Shown here piece by piece: positions 9,813 to 18,858 of a stretch of 64,000 nt of DNA (its first letter is position 1; each line of letters starts with the position of its first letter). The notes under the pieces were generated by a model that saw only the letters and a list, made by a program, of their open reading frames with translations, made no database searches and was not told the origin of the DNA. The stretch is taken from the NCBI GenBank assembly GCA_965221505.1, contig CBDCSI010000002.1, positions 1,054,001-1,118,000 on the forward strand, read 5' to 3'. The DNA is from CAZPXZ01 sp965221505 (GTDB lineage Bacteria > Pseudomonadota > Alphaproteobacteria > Rhodobacterales > CAZPXZ01). A program made the translations under genes and the position numbers.

Positions 9813-11362
9813 GCGAACAACAAGAGCACATTCCGCGGCAAAGTTACGCCTGGCTCGGGATCGACACTCCCGACGACTACGCCAATCTTGGCGAACTCCT
9901 CGGCTTCGAATATGGACCCGCGGCAATTGCGTCAAGCTTGAGGAGCGACGTAACCCGGGAAGTCAAGGGCCTGCTTCTCGAATACCAATACACTGACAAG
10001 GACTACAGAAGCACCTTCTATAACTTCTACGCGAAGATGGGAAGGCTGTATCGGCAGCACTGCGTCCGACTGCATTTTTTCGACGGAGAGGTGCGACTCC
10101 AGGACAACCCTCTCGATCTGTTGGGTCCGGACGATCGCCTGGACAATCACTACTTCGGGTATATCGTGCTGAGGCCCACGATCACTGCGACGCTCGGTCG
10201 ATCGCTCTTGTCGCCGCGAATTCGAGTCGAACCGAGCGGCAACCACATTCGATCGAGACACAGGGTTCACCTCCTTGGCAACACGCTGTCCGTGTGGGGC
10301 TTCCCCTCGATGGCGCAACACGCGGACATCTCGGTTTGCGCCCATGTTGCGTGTTGGGCAATCCTTCGTCATTACAGCGAGCATCACTCCCAGTTTCGTG
10401 AGTTTCTCATGCACGAGATCACCATGCTGGCGAGACCTCCCGATCCCGGGGGACTGACTCCATCCCTCGGACTAAACGTCTTTGAAGCGGAACGAATATT
10501 CCAGGCTGCGGGCTGCTACCCGCTACTGATAACGAGGGAATGGGATCGCGATAACGACGCTTGGGCTACGGACGACAGTTTCTTTGAGCAAATGTTCGCT
10601 TACCTGGACTCTGGATTCCCGTTGTTCGTCGCCGTCGGAAGCGGTGCGACGGACAATCAGGGTCATGCCGTCGTACTCGTGGGCTACGAGTGGCACGACG
10701 CCTCCTTGACCTCAGGAAGCGGTAGCGTCCACGTTCGGTCGCTCGTGAGTAATCTAATTTCGATCGACGACAACGAGCTGCCCTACAGTTCCGTGCCTGT
10801 AGGCAAGGACGCGCAAACATACCCGGAAGGCCAATCGTTCTCTGTGGAAGACTTCAATGCGTTCGTCGTGCCTCTTACGGACAAGATCTACTATTCCGCG
10901 CAGGCTGTCGATCGGTTTGCGCTGGAGACCCTGGATCCTACGTGCAGGAACGTGCTGGGACTCCCCGCAGATATCGCGCTATTGCGTCGGTCGTTTATTG
11001 CGACGGTTTCGGAGATCAGGCGTTTCGCCAGAGAGAATGCCTCGAACTTCGGTACTGAGCTCGTTAACCTCTACATGAGATTGAACACTACACGGTTCGT
11101 CTGGGTAGTCGAGTTGGCGACCGAGCGCCAGTGGAGTCTGCGACAAGTTTCCGCACGGGCCATACTGGACGCCAGTGCGAGCATTAGAGACAAGCAACCC
11201 ATGTGGCTTTATCACGATCACGAGCTTGCAACCGTTTTTGATCGCTCGTCCCCTGTCCTTAAGGGACAGAGCGTTGCGCTTCGTCGCCCGACGGGGTCTC
11301 CTCTGGGCAGGATGGAGATCAATTTGCAAACAGTAAGGGCTTCACCCGAGAACATGCATTAA
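9809..11362 (+). CDS. Papain-like (C39/C1-fold) cysteine-peptidase candidate
   Basis: A 517-residue soluble protein starting at TTG (overlapping the previous frame as TTGA). Its middle resembles a papain-type catalytic core: Gln170 ahead of Cys177 in ISVCAHVACW, His286 in QGHAVVLVGYEW (compare the papain HAVxxVGY strand), and an acidic residue at 320-321 in LISIDDNELP. The N-terminal 165 residues and the C-terminal 180 match nothing I know. No signal peptide or membrane span is present, so it should act in the cytoplasm. Codon use is more AT-rich than in the flanking repair genes, which suggests transfer. A transglutaminase or deamidase of the same fold is an alternative. Function is unknown; the catalytic residues are inferred from spacing. 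Confidence 0.75.
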   Translation: MSEQQEHIPRQSYAWLGIDTPDDYANLGELLGFEYGPAAIASSLRSDVTREVKGLLLEYQYTDKDYRSTFYNFYAKMGRLYRQHCVRLHFFDGEVRLQDNPLDLLGPDDRLDNHYFGYIVLRPTITATLGRSLLSPRIRVEPSGNHIRSRHRVHLLGNTLSVWGFPSMAQHADISVCAHVACWAILRHYSEHHSQFREFLMHEITMLARPPDPGGLTPSLGLNVFEAERIFQAAGCYPLLITREWDRDNDAWATDDSFFEQMFAYLDSGFPLFVAVGSGATDNQGHAVVLVGYEWHDASLTSGSGSVHVRSLVSNLISIDDNELPYSSVPVGKDAQTYPEGQSFSVEDFNAFVVPLTDKIYYSAQAVDRFALETLDPTCRNVLGLPADIALLRRSFIATVSEIRRFARENASNFGTELVNLYMRLNTTRFVWVVELATERQWSLRQVSARAILDASASIRDKQPMWLYHDHELATVFDRSSPVLKGQSVALRRPTGSPLGRMEINLQTVRASPENMH

Positions 11363-11394
11363 TCCGAATGGTACAGATAAGGAAGGAGAGAGAC

Positions 11395-11598
11395 ATGACT
11401 GGCAAGTTGGCCGATTTTCTTAAGGCGCGAGGTCCCATACGCTTAACGGACGAGGACTTCCTGGAAGCCTACGCAATTTCAATGGAGAAGCACACAATCC
11501 CGGAAATCGAGCGACAGACCAGGAAGAACGCGGAGAGGGCTGCCGAGATTCGCTTCTCGCCGGTGCCGAGACGCGGCAAACCCGGTCGGCCAGAATAG
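11395..11598 (+). CDS. Small hydrophilic protein downstream of the papain-like gene
   Basis: A 67-residue protein beginning MTGKLADFLKARG after a strong AAGGAGAG site; an ATG nine codons upstream was rejected for lack of such a site. It is 32 bases after the papain-like gene on the same strand and probably co-transcribed. It is predicted helical with a basic, proline-rich end (FSPVPRRGKPGRP). I do not recognise a family. Its size and position would suit a substrate, inhibitor or specificity partner of the peptidase, but that is conjecture. Confidence 0.6.
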   Translation: MTGKLADFLKARGPIRLTDEDFLEAYAISMEKHTIPEIERQTRKNAERAAEIRFSPVPRRGKPGRPE

Positions 11599-11930
11599 CC
11601 AGGCCTTCAACCCGCGCCACCATCCGTTCTTGCCCGACATACGCCTCTGTCGCGGTCTTGCCTTAGGCGACCGCCGACACTCATGATGTCGCTTGCCAGT
11701 GCCTTGGAATCGGAGCAGTCCTGGGTTCTGTTTCTCCGTTGGGATTCTCGCTGCGTTTGGCGAGCGAGCCGTCTTCGGTAGCGGCACGGAATGGCGCTAC
11801 GCTCGTAGGTTCGACGAAAGCGCGTGGATCAGAACGTTCTGAATTCTGAATGCGGTCAGCGTCCCGGCCTGACAAGGAAACTCGGGACCGTGCGCGTTGA
11901 CCCGCCATTATCGCCGGCCATGGCGTTCGC
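11599..11930. other. Gene-free stretch at the right edge of the accessory island
   Basis: About 330 bases of relatively AT-rich DNA between the small gene and the convergent yhaN end. Short frames exist on both strands but none has a ribosome-binding site, recognisable protein or sensible codon use. I see no clear terminator or inverted terminal repeats. Confidence 0.5.
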
Positions 11931-14900
11931 CTACAAGTCCGACAGCCGGTAAATTCGTACGTCTTTGCCGCAGACCTGCTCCGCGATATCCGCGACGTGC
12001 CGATGGTGGGTGAGATAAATCGCCTGCCCCGTCTCGCCGATGTGCCGCATCATGCGGCACGCCGCGCGCGTACGATTCTCGTCAAAGGTCTCGAACACGT
12101 CGTCGCAGAAGAACGGCAGCACGGTTCCGCCCTTCGCCAGATGCGCATAGGACGCCGCCCGGAGCGCGAGGTACAGCTGAAACCGCGTGCCCTTCGAGAG
12201 ATCCCCCACGCGCTTTACAGCGCCCTCCTCGCCCGCGGTCGCCTTCAGAAATTCTTTGCCTCCCTCCGCACGCACGTCAAGACGGGAATAGGCCCCGTCG
12301 GTCAGCATCGAAAAGACCCTCTCCGCCTCGTCGATCATTTCGCTACGGTGCGCATCGCGATACCTCCGTATCGCTTCGTCGGCGAGCAAGTAGCCGATGC
12401 GGTCCTCCAGATACCGAAGCATGCCGCGTTGCATCTCGATCTCGAGCGCCTCCCGCTGCGCAAGCAACACCGCAACGTTTCCCTGCCCCGACACCGCATC
12501 CAGCTCGGTTTCGGCGCGTGACTGCTCCTTAATCGCGCGTTCAAACTCAGTTTCTGCCTGCGCAAGATCGGATTCGGCCTCCTGAAGTTCGACTTTCGCC
12601 TCGGACAGAGGAGTGTTCGCCAGCTGCGCCCTCGCCTCCGCGACAGAGCCGACGTCAAGCATGGAGGTCAATTCGGCTGACGATCGTCGAATAGATTCAC
12701 GCGCCTCAACAGCCTTCTGCGTGTTCTCGACCGCCTCTTGCAGGGCCTCGATCGTGTCGACCGCAATGCTGTCGTCAAAGCTCCGGGCCAGCACCGCGAC
12801 CTGACGATCCATCGCCTCCAACTCGGCCTCCGCGCTCTCCAACTCCTCTCGTGACGCATCCATCTCCGCTTCAATTCGCCTGAGCTCCGCGTCGGCGGCC
12901 ATCGCAGCGCCGACCTCCGACCGCAACTCCCGAAACGCTTCGAGCGGCTTCGCCTCGGCGTCGGCCGAAAGGCCGGATACCTCGCCTGCGAGTGCCGCTA
13001 CCCTTTCCCCGAACGCTGTCCGGTCGCGCTCCATCGCGTCCAACCGGCCCTGTATCGACCGCAGTTGCTGGGCGATCTCGCGAAGTTTCCGGTAGAGCGG
13101 CGGCGCCTGGCGTCGCTCCGGCTCGCCGAGTCCTTCAGGCAGCACAGCGCAGGCTTCGTTCCAGAGAGCGGCGGCCTGTTCCAGCGAATTGGTCGCATCT
13201 TCGAGCCCCTCCCGACGCCTCTCCAGTGCAAAGCGGTCGCGTGCGACCTCCTCGTTCGCCGCCGTCACCCCGGCCACGACACCGACGCGATCAGCCGCAT
13301 GCCGGCCGGCAAGGGCGACAAGCGCACCGAGCGACGCGTGCGGGCCAGGAAGGTGGCCTCCGATCTCCGATCGCAGGGCTTCAACGCGCTTCGCGACGCT
13401 TCGGCCGGATTCGATCGACACCTGCAGAGCGGCGTCCGCCTTGCGGGCGCCCTCGACCCGCCGAGCCCATTCGGCGAACGCATCCCCCGAAACGTCCGCC
13501 GGAAAGCCGGACTCCTGGAGAGCGTCTACCAAGCGACTCACAGCTCGTTCTCTCTTCTCCGTAGCCTTGCGGAGCCGTTCCTCCGCCGACTCTCGCTCGC
13601 GTTCAGCTCCTGCGGTTGAGAGTTTCAGTTGCCGAAGCTCGACCCGCTCCTGAACCTGCTGCCGATGGCGTTGAACCTGCCCGTCATCCGCCTTCATCGC
13701 GACTTCGAAGGTATCCGCCGTCGACTCGGACAGCGCTTGGCGATGTTCCTGCCAGCGACGATCCCTCTCCGCCCTCGAGGCCGACAAGCCCTCCTCGGTC
13801 ACCATTTCCTCGAACGTCTCGAACGTCTCCAGGCGAGTGCGAATCTGGTCCCATTCGCGGTCCGCTCGGGACTTGTTCTCGACTTCGCTCTCGACTCTCT
13901 CGTTGAGTTGCCGCACTTGCCGGGCCAGCTCGCCCACCTCCATGGCCGACAACGAGAGAGCGGGAACTCGGTCGAACGAAATGCCGTGGACATGGAGACC
14001 AGCCAGCGCCTCCGAGCGCGCTTGCCGCGCATTGGCCTCATCCTGTTCCGCCCGGGACAGCGCGTCTATCAGCGTCGGCGCATCGTGACGATCCAGGATC
14101 GGCTGGAGATCCGGCATCGACTTCAGCTTCGTGGCCTGGTCGCGGTGCCGTTCCTCTGCCTCCCGCAATTCCCGATCCGCCTCGCGAAGCTCCTCTTTCG
14201 CGCCCGCCGCAACCCGTTCCGCCTCCAAGAGACCCGACAAGGCGCCTTCCAGCTTGCGAAGCTCGGCCTCGTTCAGCACATGCCGTTCGGGATCGCCGCC
14301 TTCGCCTACGCCCAGCCCGGCGAGCAATCCGTTCATGTCCCGTCGACAATCTTCGCACTGCTGCCGCAACTCGGGAACGTCCAGATCGGCGAGGCTCGCT
14401 CGTTCCCTCAGCGGCTCTAATTCCTCCAATTCCGCGTGCAGCGAAACCAGTTCCGGACGACGACGGAGATCGCTCCGTTCCCGCTCCATCCTCGCCAGCG
14501 CCTTCTCGACACGTTCCCGTGCAGAAACAAGTTCCACACGTTTCATCCGCATATCTACCAGCGTCTTCGGATCGATGTCCGTTCGTTCGGGATACGCCGC
14601 CAGCGGTTCCAGACGCGACTCCATTTGACCCAGCTCTACGCTGACCGGATGGGCGTCGATCAAGGCCTTCAGCCGCGACGCCTCCCGAATCGCCCGTTGC
14701 CGCTCGGCTCGACGCTTTTCCTCGGATTCCCTTGCGTCGTCAAGCGCCTTGCGAAGGCTCCGGTAGTCGGACGCAGACACGTCGTCCTTCTTTATTTTGT
14801 CCGCCAGACCGTCCAACTCCCTCTTGAGCGCCCGGAATCGCTGCTTGCTGCCGCGCCGAAGATAGAAGGACTCGGCGCTCAACCGAACCTCCTCCAGAAT

Positions 14901-15383
14901 GTCAGAGAGATCGCCGATGCCAGCGACGGCGGAGAAGAGAAGCCTCCCGATGTCGCCCTTGCTCTGGACGATCTCCTCGCCGCCCGCTTCGATCGTTTCG
15001 TCGTCGAGGCAGAGAAGCTTCTTGTACTCGTCAAGTCCGATTCCCTGCAGCGGCCCGTCCGGGAGCGGATCGGGAATTGTCTGACCGCGAGAATCCAGCA
15101 GCTCCGAACGCTTCGAGATCCGCGTGACGTCGAGCTCCTTGCCGTCGATCTCCAGGACGCCCCGAACCCGTAGATTCGCCTGCTGATGCCTGAAACCGTA
15201 CGGATCTTTCGAAGGAAAGCCGTAGAGGAGCCGCAGGTACCCCTCTCGCAACGTGGTCTTGCCGGATTCGTTCGGCCCCTCGATCACGTGAAAATCGGAG
15301 CGTCCCTTTTCGCGATCGCCGAAGTCGACGGTCTTGTTCGTGAAGAGGCCGAACGACACCAGGTCCAGCCGACGCAGCCGCAT
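11931..15383 (-). CDS. SbcC/Rad50-type coiled-coil ATPase (YhaN-like)
   Basis: An 1150-residue SMC-like ATPase. The N-terminal half-domain starts MRLRRLDLVSFGLF and carries Walker A at residues 36-44 (GPNESGKTT); the C-terminal half carries Walker B near 1085-1095 (LPFFCDDVFETFDE) and the H-loop (AIYLTHHRH). Between them lie roughly 900 residues of charged coiled coil rich in Glu, Arg and Ala. The GPNESGKTT form and the FCDDVFETFD form match YhaN rather than classical SbcC. Its ATG shares one base with the stop of the metallophosphatase gene (TGATG), so the two should form a complex of the Mre11-Rad50 kind that processes DNA ends or hairpins. Upstream in-frame sequence to about 16499 belongs to the neighbouring gene in another frame. 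Confidence 0.93.
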   Translation of the reverse strand: MRLRRLDLVSFGLFTNKTVDFGDREKGRSDFHVIEGPNESGKTTLREGYLRLLYGFPSKDPYGFRHQQANLRVRGVLEIDGKELDVTRISKRSELLDSRGQTIPDPLPDGPLQGIGLDEYKKLLCLDDETIEAGGEEIVQSKGDIGRLLFSAVAGIGDLSDILEEVRLSAESFYLRRGSKQRFRALKRELDGLADKIKKDDVSASDYRSLRKALDDARESEEKRRAERQRAIREASRLKALIDAHPVSVELGQMESRLEPLAAYPERTDIDPKTLVDMRMKRVELVSARERVEKALARMERERSDLRRRPELVSLHAELEELEPLRERASLADLDVPELRQQCEDCRRDMNGLLAGLGVGEGGDPERHVLNEAELRKLEGALSGLLEAERVAAGAKEELREADRELREAEERHRDQATKLKSMPDLQPILDRHDAPTLIDALSRAEQDEANARQARSEALAGLHVHGISFDRVPALSLSAMEVGELARQVRQLNERVESEVENKSRADREWDQIRTRLETFETFEEMVTEEGLSASRAERDRRWQEHRQALSESTADTFEVAMKADDGQVQRHRQQVQERVELRQLKLSTAGAERERESAEERLRKATEKRERAVSRLVDALQESGFPADVSGDAFAEWARRVEGARKADAALQVSIESGRSVAKRVEALRSEIGGHLPGPHASLGALVALAGRHAADRVGVVAGVTAANEEVARDRFALERRREGLEDATNSLEQAAALWNEACAVLPEGLGEPERRQAPPLYRKLREIAQQLRSIQGRLDAMERDRTAFGERVAALAGEVSGLSADAEAKPLEAFRELRSEVGAAMAADAELRRIEAEMDASREELESAEAELEAMDRQVAVLARSFDDSIAVDTIEALQEAVENTQKAVEARESIRRSSAELTSMLDVGSVAEARAQLANTPLSEAKVELQEAESDLAQAETEFERAIKEQSRAETELDAVSGQGNVAVLLAQREALEIEMQRGMLRYLEDRIGYLLADEAIRRYRDAHRSEMIDEAERVFSMLTDGAYSRLDVRAEGGKEFLKATAGEEGAVKRVGDLSKGTRFQLYLALRAASYAHLAKGGTVLPFFCDDVFETFDENRTRAACRMMRHIGETGQAIYLTHHRHVADIAEQVCGKDVRIYRLSDL

Positions 15384-16627
15384 CACGAGACCGCACCCTT
15401 CAGTCGGGCCACCATGCGCTGCACCGCGTCTCCCGACAGCCGATCGAGAAGCGCATCCGCCGCCTCCGAGCCGGGCGCCAACGCGTTCCTGCGATGCGCG
15501 GGAAGCCGGCCCAACGCGTCGTCGAATTCCTTCCGGATCGATTCCCGAAACCCCGTTTCTTCCCGAAGGTCGCCCATTAATCTCGCCAGCTCGTCGACCG
15601 GATCGCCCGACGGTCCGTGACCCCGCGTCTGCGGTTCGACCTCCACCCGAAGCGCCTCCACCCAGTGCTTGCCGAACCCCTCCGCAAACCCGGACGCGGA
15701 CGCGTGCCAAAAATCCGGGTCCCGCCGGACATGCCAGGCCCGCGCCGTGGCACCGGTCAGGGTGAGTCGGAGGATGGCCGCGTCGGACGCGATCTCCAAG
15801 GCTTCCAGGCGCAGGGATTCCCGAATCCGCCGCCGAATGTCGTCGTCGTCCTCCGCGCCGTCGAGCGCACACCGGCACTCGCGGAACTCCACGGACGACG
15901 TCGGCACCTCCCGAACGCCGACGATGTCCCCGCCCTCGATCTCGATGAGCGTGGCGGATTTCGGCCCGGCTTCCCCGAAATCCCGACCCTGCGGGATTCC
16001 CGGCATGACGATCCATGGCGATCGGGCATGCACCTGCCGCTTGTGAACGTGGCCGAGCGCCCAGTAATCGAACCCGGCGTCCCGAAGCGCATCGAGCGTG
16101 CAGGGCGCATAGTTGTCGTGCCCGGCCGCGCCGGACAACGAGGTGTGCATCAAGGCTATGTTCAGCGCACCCGGAACCGGCTCCGGATATTTCGGAAGCA
16201 GGCTTTCCGGCGCCTTCCGGCTCCGAAAGCTCACGCCGTGGATCCAGACGTCGCGATCGCGCAACTGCACTCGGGCGCCACGATCGTCGAACACCGTGAC
16301 GTTGGCCGGCAGGTCGACGTCGCCCGAGACCGGATTCTCGGCGTCGTGGTTTCCCTTGATATAGAACACGGACACGTCCGCTTCCCGGAGGCGTTCCATC
16401 TGCCGGACCAGATACGCGGCGGTGTGCGCGCTGCGAAGGCCGCCGTCGAACAGGTCGCCGGCGATCAGCAGCGCCTCGACGTTCTCTTCGAGGCAGCACT
16501 CGACCATGCGCTCCAGCGCCGTGCGGCTGGCGATCCCCACCGCCTCGCTCAGCAACTCGTTGCGGTTCGCCAGGCTCTTCAGCGGAGAGTCGAGGTGCAG
16601 GTCGGCGGTATGCAGAATGCGGATCAT
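15383..16627 (-). CDS. SbcD/Mre11-type DNA exonuclease (YhaO-like)
   Basis: A 414-residue calcineurin-like metallophosphoesterase. All metal-binding motifs are present: DLHLD at residues 9-13, GDLFDGG at 57-63, GNHD at 92-95 and GHVHK near 195. The length and C-terminal capping region fit YhaO/SbcD nucleases. The start MIRILHTADLH is the family N-terminus; in-frame sequence upstream is arginine-rich and not conserved. It is translationally coupled to the coiled-coil ATPase gene. Expected role: Mn-dependent nuclease that trims DNA ends or hairpins under control of the ATPase. With addAB 5 kb away, the region concentrates break-repair functions. Confidence 0.93.
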   Translation of the reverse strand: MIRILHTADLHLDSPLKSLANRNELLSEAVGIASRTALERMVECCLEENVEALLIAGDLFDGGLRSAHTAAYLVRQMERLREADVSVFYIKGNHDAENPVSGDVDLPANVTVFDDRGARVQLRDRDVWIHGVSFRSRKAPESLLPKYPEPVPGALNIALMHTSLSGAAGHDNYAPCTLDALRDAGFDYWALGHVHKRQVHARSPWIVMPGIPQGRDFGEAGPKSATLIEIEGGDIVGVREVPTSSVEFRECRCALDGAEDDDDIRRRIRESLRLEALEIASDAAILRLTLTGATARAWHVRRDPDFWHASASGFAEGFGKHWVEALRVEVEPQTRGHGPSGDPVDELARLMGDLREETGFRESIRKEFDDALGRLPAHRRNALAPGSEAADALLDRLSGDAVQRMVARLKGAVS

Positions 16628-16718
16628 GGAAGCCGCTCTGGTTCGGACCGCGCCCGGACTGCCTGCGGCGGGCCGCCGACGAGAACGCGACCCGATGCGA
16701 GCCCGGCCGGTCGCTCCG

Positions 16719-18047
16719 TCATGGTGCCGGTCGCGCTGGCGGCCGCAACTCCGACACCGCGTTGGCGTGGGCGTCGAAGCCTTCGTATTCGGCAAACTTC
16801 CGCGCGACCGGCGCCAGTTCCTCGTACCCCTCCGGCGTCATGTATCCGATCGACGTCCGCTTCAGATAGTCGAAGACGCCGAGCGGAGACGCGGTCCGCG
16901 CCGCCGTTCCGGTCGGCAGGACCGCATTCGGCCCGAGCAGGAAATTGCCGATGCAGATCGGGGTGTTCCGCCCGAGGAGAATCTCCCCGGCGTTGCGAAG
17001 CCGCCCGAGAAGCCCGAAGGGCTCGCAGCAATGAACCTGCAGATGTTCCGGCGCGTAGTCGTTCACGAAATCGATCGACTCCTGCAGGCTGCGGGTCAGC
17101 AGAATTCCGCCGCGGGGCCCGCAGAGCACCGCCTGCGAGAACGCCTTCCGCTGCGCCCCCAACTTCGCCCAGAACCCCGGTATCGCGTCGCGGACGCTCT
17201 CGGCCGTCTGCCGCGAATGGGTCACCAGCCAGGCGGAGCTGTCCGGGCCGTGCTCGGACTCGTTCATGAGATCCAGCGCACAGGTCGCGCCGTCGGCCGC
17301 CTCGTCGGCGAGCACGATCGACTCGCTCGGCCCGGCCGGAGGGCCGGGGTCGATCCGGTCCGCGAGCAGCCGCTTCGCCGCCACGACCCAGGAACTGCCG
17401 GGGCCGACGATCTTCACGCATCGCGGAACCGTCGCGGTACCGTAGGCGACCGCGGCGACCGCCTGCGCGCCGCCGCACTTGTAGACCGACTCGACGCCGG
17501 CCAGTCGCGCCATCGCCAGCGTCGCCGCGTCGACGCTACCGTCCGGTCCCGGCGGCGTGACGACGATCCGCTGCGGCACGCCGGCCACCGACGCCGGAAC
17601 TGCGGTCATCATCGCCACAGACGGAAACGCGCCCTTGCCCCGCGGCACGTAGCACGCGACCGAGTCGATCGGCCGGATGCGCTCCCCGGCGAACACCCCC
17701 GGCGACATCTCCTTCAGCCAGGTCTCCTCCGGCATCTGCGCCTCGTGGAAGCGACGCACCCGGTCGGCGGCGAACTCCAGCACCCCGATCGTCTCCCGGT
17801 CGAGTTCCGCGAAAGCGCGATCGAAATCCGCCTCCGTCGCCGCCAGGGAATCGGCGTCGACCGGAGCCCCGTCGAACTCCCGCGCAAACCGCGCCAGCGC
17901 CGCGTCGCCTTCCTCCCGCACCGCATCCAGGATGGGGCGGACCTTCTCCAGATAGGCGTCCAGGTCCGCTTCCGCGCGGCGGAGAAGCCCGGCACGGCCG
18001 GCGTCGTCCAGCGCTGCGCTCTCGACCCAATTCACGCGCGGCTGCAT
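16719..18047 (-). CDS. Histidinol-dehydrogenase-family NAD enzyme, probably catabolic
   Basis: A 442-residue HisD-fold dehydrogenase, last gene of a polyamine-type importer operon. The HisD landmarks are present: CYVPRGKG near 135, GGAQAVAAVAYGT, GPGSSWV, the pair of catalytic residues in YAPEHLQVH near 330, and the C-terminal FDAHANAV. In the zinc-site segment near 262 the sequence is ESEHGPDS, where true histidinol dehydrogenases usually read QAEHGPDS, so a zinc-ligand Gln seems replaced by Glu. No other histidine-synthesis gene is nearby. Together with the transporter context this favours a catabolic alcohol dehydrogenase such as the HpsN-type sulfopropanediol dehydrogenases; the actual substrate is unknown. 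Confidence 0.85.
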   Translation of the reverse strand: MQPRVNWVESAALDDAGRAGLLRRAEADLDAYLEKVRPILDAVREEGDAALARFAREFDGAPVDADSLAATEADFDRAFAELDRETIGVLEFAADRVRRFHEAQMPEETWLKEMSPGVFAGERIRPIDSVACYVPRGKGAFPSVAMMTAVPASVAGVPQRIVVTPPGPDGSVDAATLAMARLAGVESVYKCGGAQAVAAVAYGTATVPRCVKIVGPGSSWVVAAKRLLADRIDPGPPAGPSESIVLADEAADGATCALDLMNESEHGPDSSAWLVTHSRQTAESVRDAIPGFWAKLGAQRKAFSQAVLCGPRGGILLTRSLQESIDFVNDYAPEHLQVHCCEPFGLLGRLRNAGEILLGRNTPICIGNFLLGPNAVLPTGTAARTASPLGVFDYLKRTSIGYMTPEGYEELAPVARKFAEYEGFDAHANAVSELRPPARPAP

Positions 18048-18060
18048 CGCTTGTTCTCCT

Positions 18061-18858
18061 TCAACGGGACTTCAGGAAGACTTCCAGCCCTACCAGACGG
18101 TCGATGGCCCAGACCGTCGCCAGCGCGACGCCGATATAGACGACGGAGACCGCGGCCAGATCCGGCGTGATCACGCTTCGGATGGAATTGTAGATCTGAA
18201 CCGGCAGGGTCACCGTGCGGCTGTCGGTCAGGAACAGGCTCACCAGGAACTCGTTGAACGCGAGGATAAACATCAGGAGCGCCCCGGTGATCACGCCGGG
18301 CATGACTGCGGGGAGGGTGACCGAGAAGAACACCTGCACGGGATTGGCGCCGCAATTGGCCGCCGCGTTCTCCAACTCCGGATCCAGGGCGCCGGCCGAC
18401 GCGCTGACGGCCCAGATCATGAACGGCAGGTTGATCACGCACAGCGCGACGCCCACGGGCCAGATCTGGCCCAGGATTCGGATCTCGCCGAAGAACACCA
18501 TCATGCCGATTCCCGATACGACGAGCGGGACCGTGAAGGGCAGCAGAAGATACACCTGGATCGCCGCACGGAACCGGAGCCGGTACCGGACGGTCGCGAG
18601 CGCCGCCAGAATCCCCGCCGGAACGCTCGCGACGGTGCAGACGACGCTGACGTAGAGCGTGCGCCCGAAAGCGTCCCAGAAGGCGTCCGCCTCGACGAGT
18701 TCGCCGTACCACCGAAGCGAGAATCCCTCCGGCGGAAACCGGATGATGTTGCCGGCGGTGAAGGACGCGCCGATGACGATCACCGTCGGCAGGCTCAGCG
18801 CGATCACGCACAACCCCGTGACCGTCGCGAAGAACAGGGTCTTGCCGCCGTCCCTCAT
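18061..18858 (-). CDS. ABC permease, PotC-like
   Basis: A 265-residue inner-membrane permease with six hydrophobic segments. The EAA loop is near residues 175-200 (LENAAANCGANPVQVFFSVTLP). Its ATG overlaps the stop of the preceding permease by four bases (ATGA), and the dehydrogenase gene follows after 13 bases. Together with the PotB-like subunit it should form the membrane channel of the importer. The operon order ATPase, binding protein, two permeases, dehydrogenase suggests uptake and immediate oxidation of one substrate. Confidence 0.92.
   Translation of the reverse strand: MRDGGKTLFFATVTGLCVIALSLPTVIVIGASFTAGNIIRFPPEGFSLRWYGELVEADAFWDAFGRTLYVSVVCTVASVPAGILAALATVRYRLRFRAAIQVYLLLPFTVPLVVSGIGMMVFFGEIRILGQIWPVGVALCVINLPFMIWAVSASAGALDPELENAAANCGANPVQVFFSVTLPAVMPGVITGALLMFILAFNEFLVSLFLTDSRTVTLPVQIYNSIRSVITPDLAAVSVVYIGVALATVWAIDRLVGLEVFLKSR

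Noticed and set aside
15384..16499. N-terminal extension of the YhaN-like protein by about 370 codons
   Set aside because: The extension lies wholly within the YhaO-like gene in another frame; the true N-terminus MRLRRLDLVSFG is family-typical and coupled to the YhaO stop.
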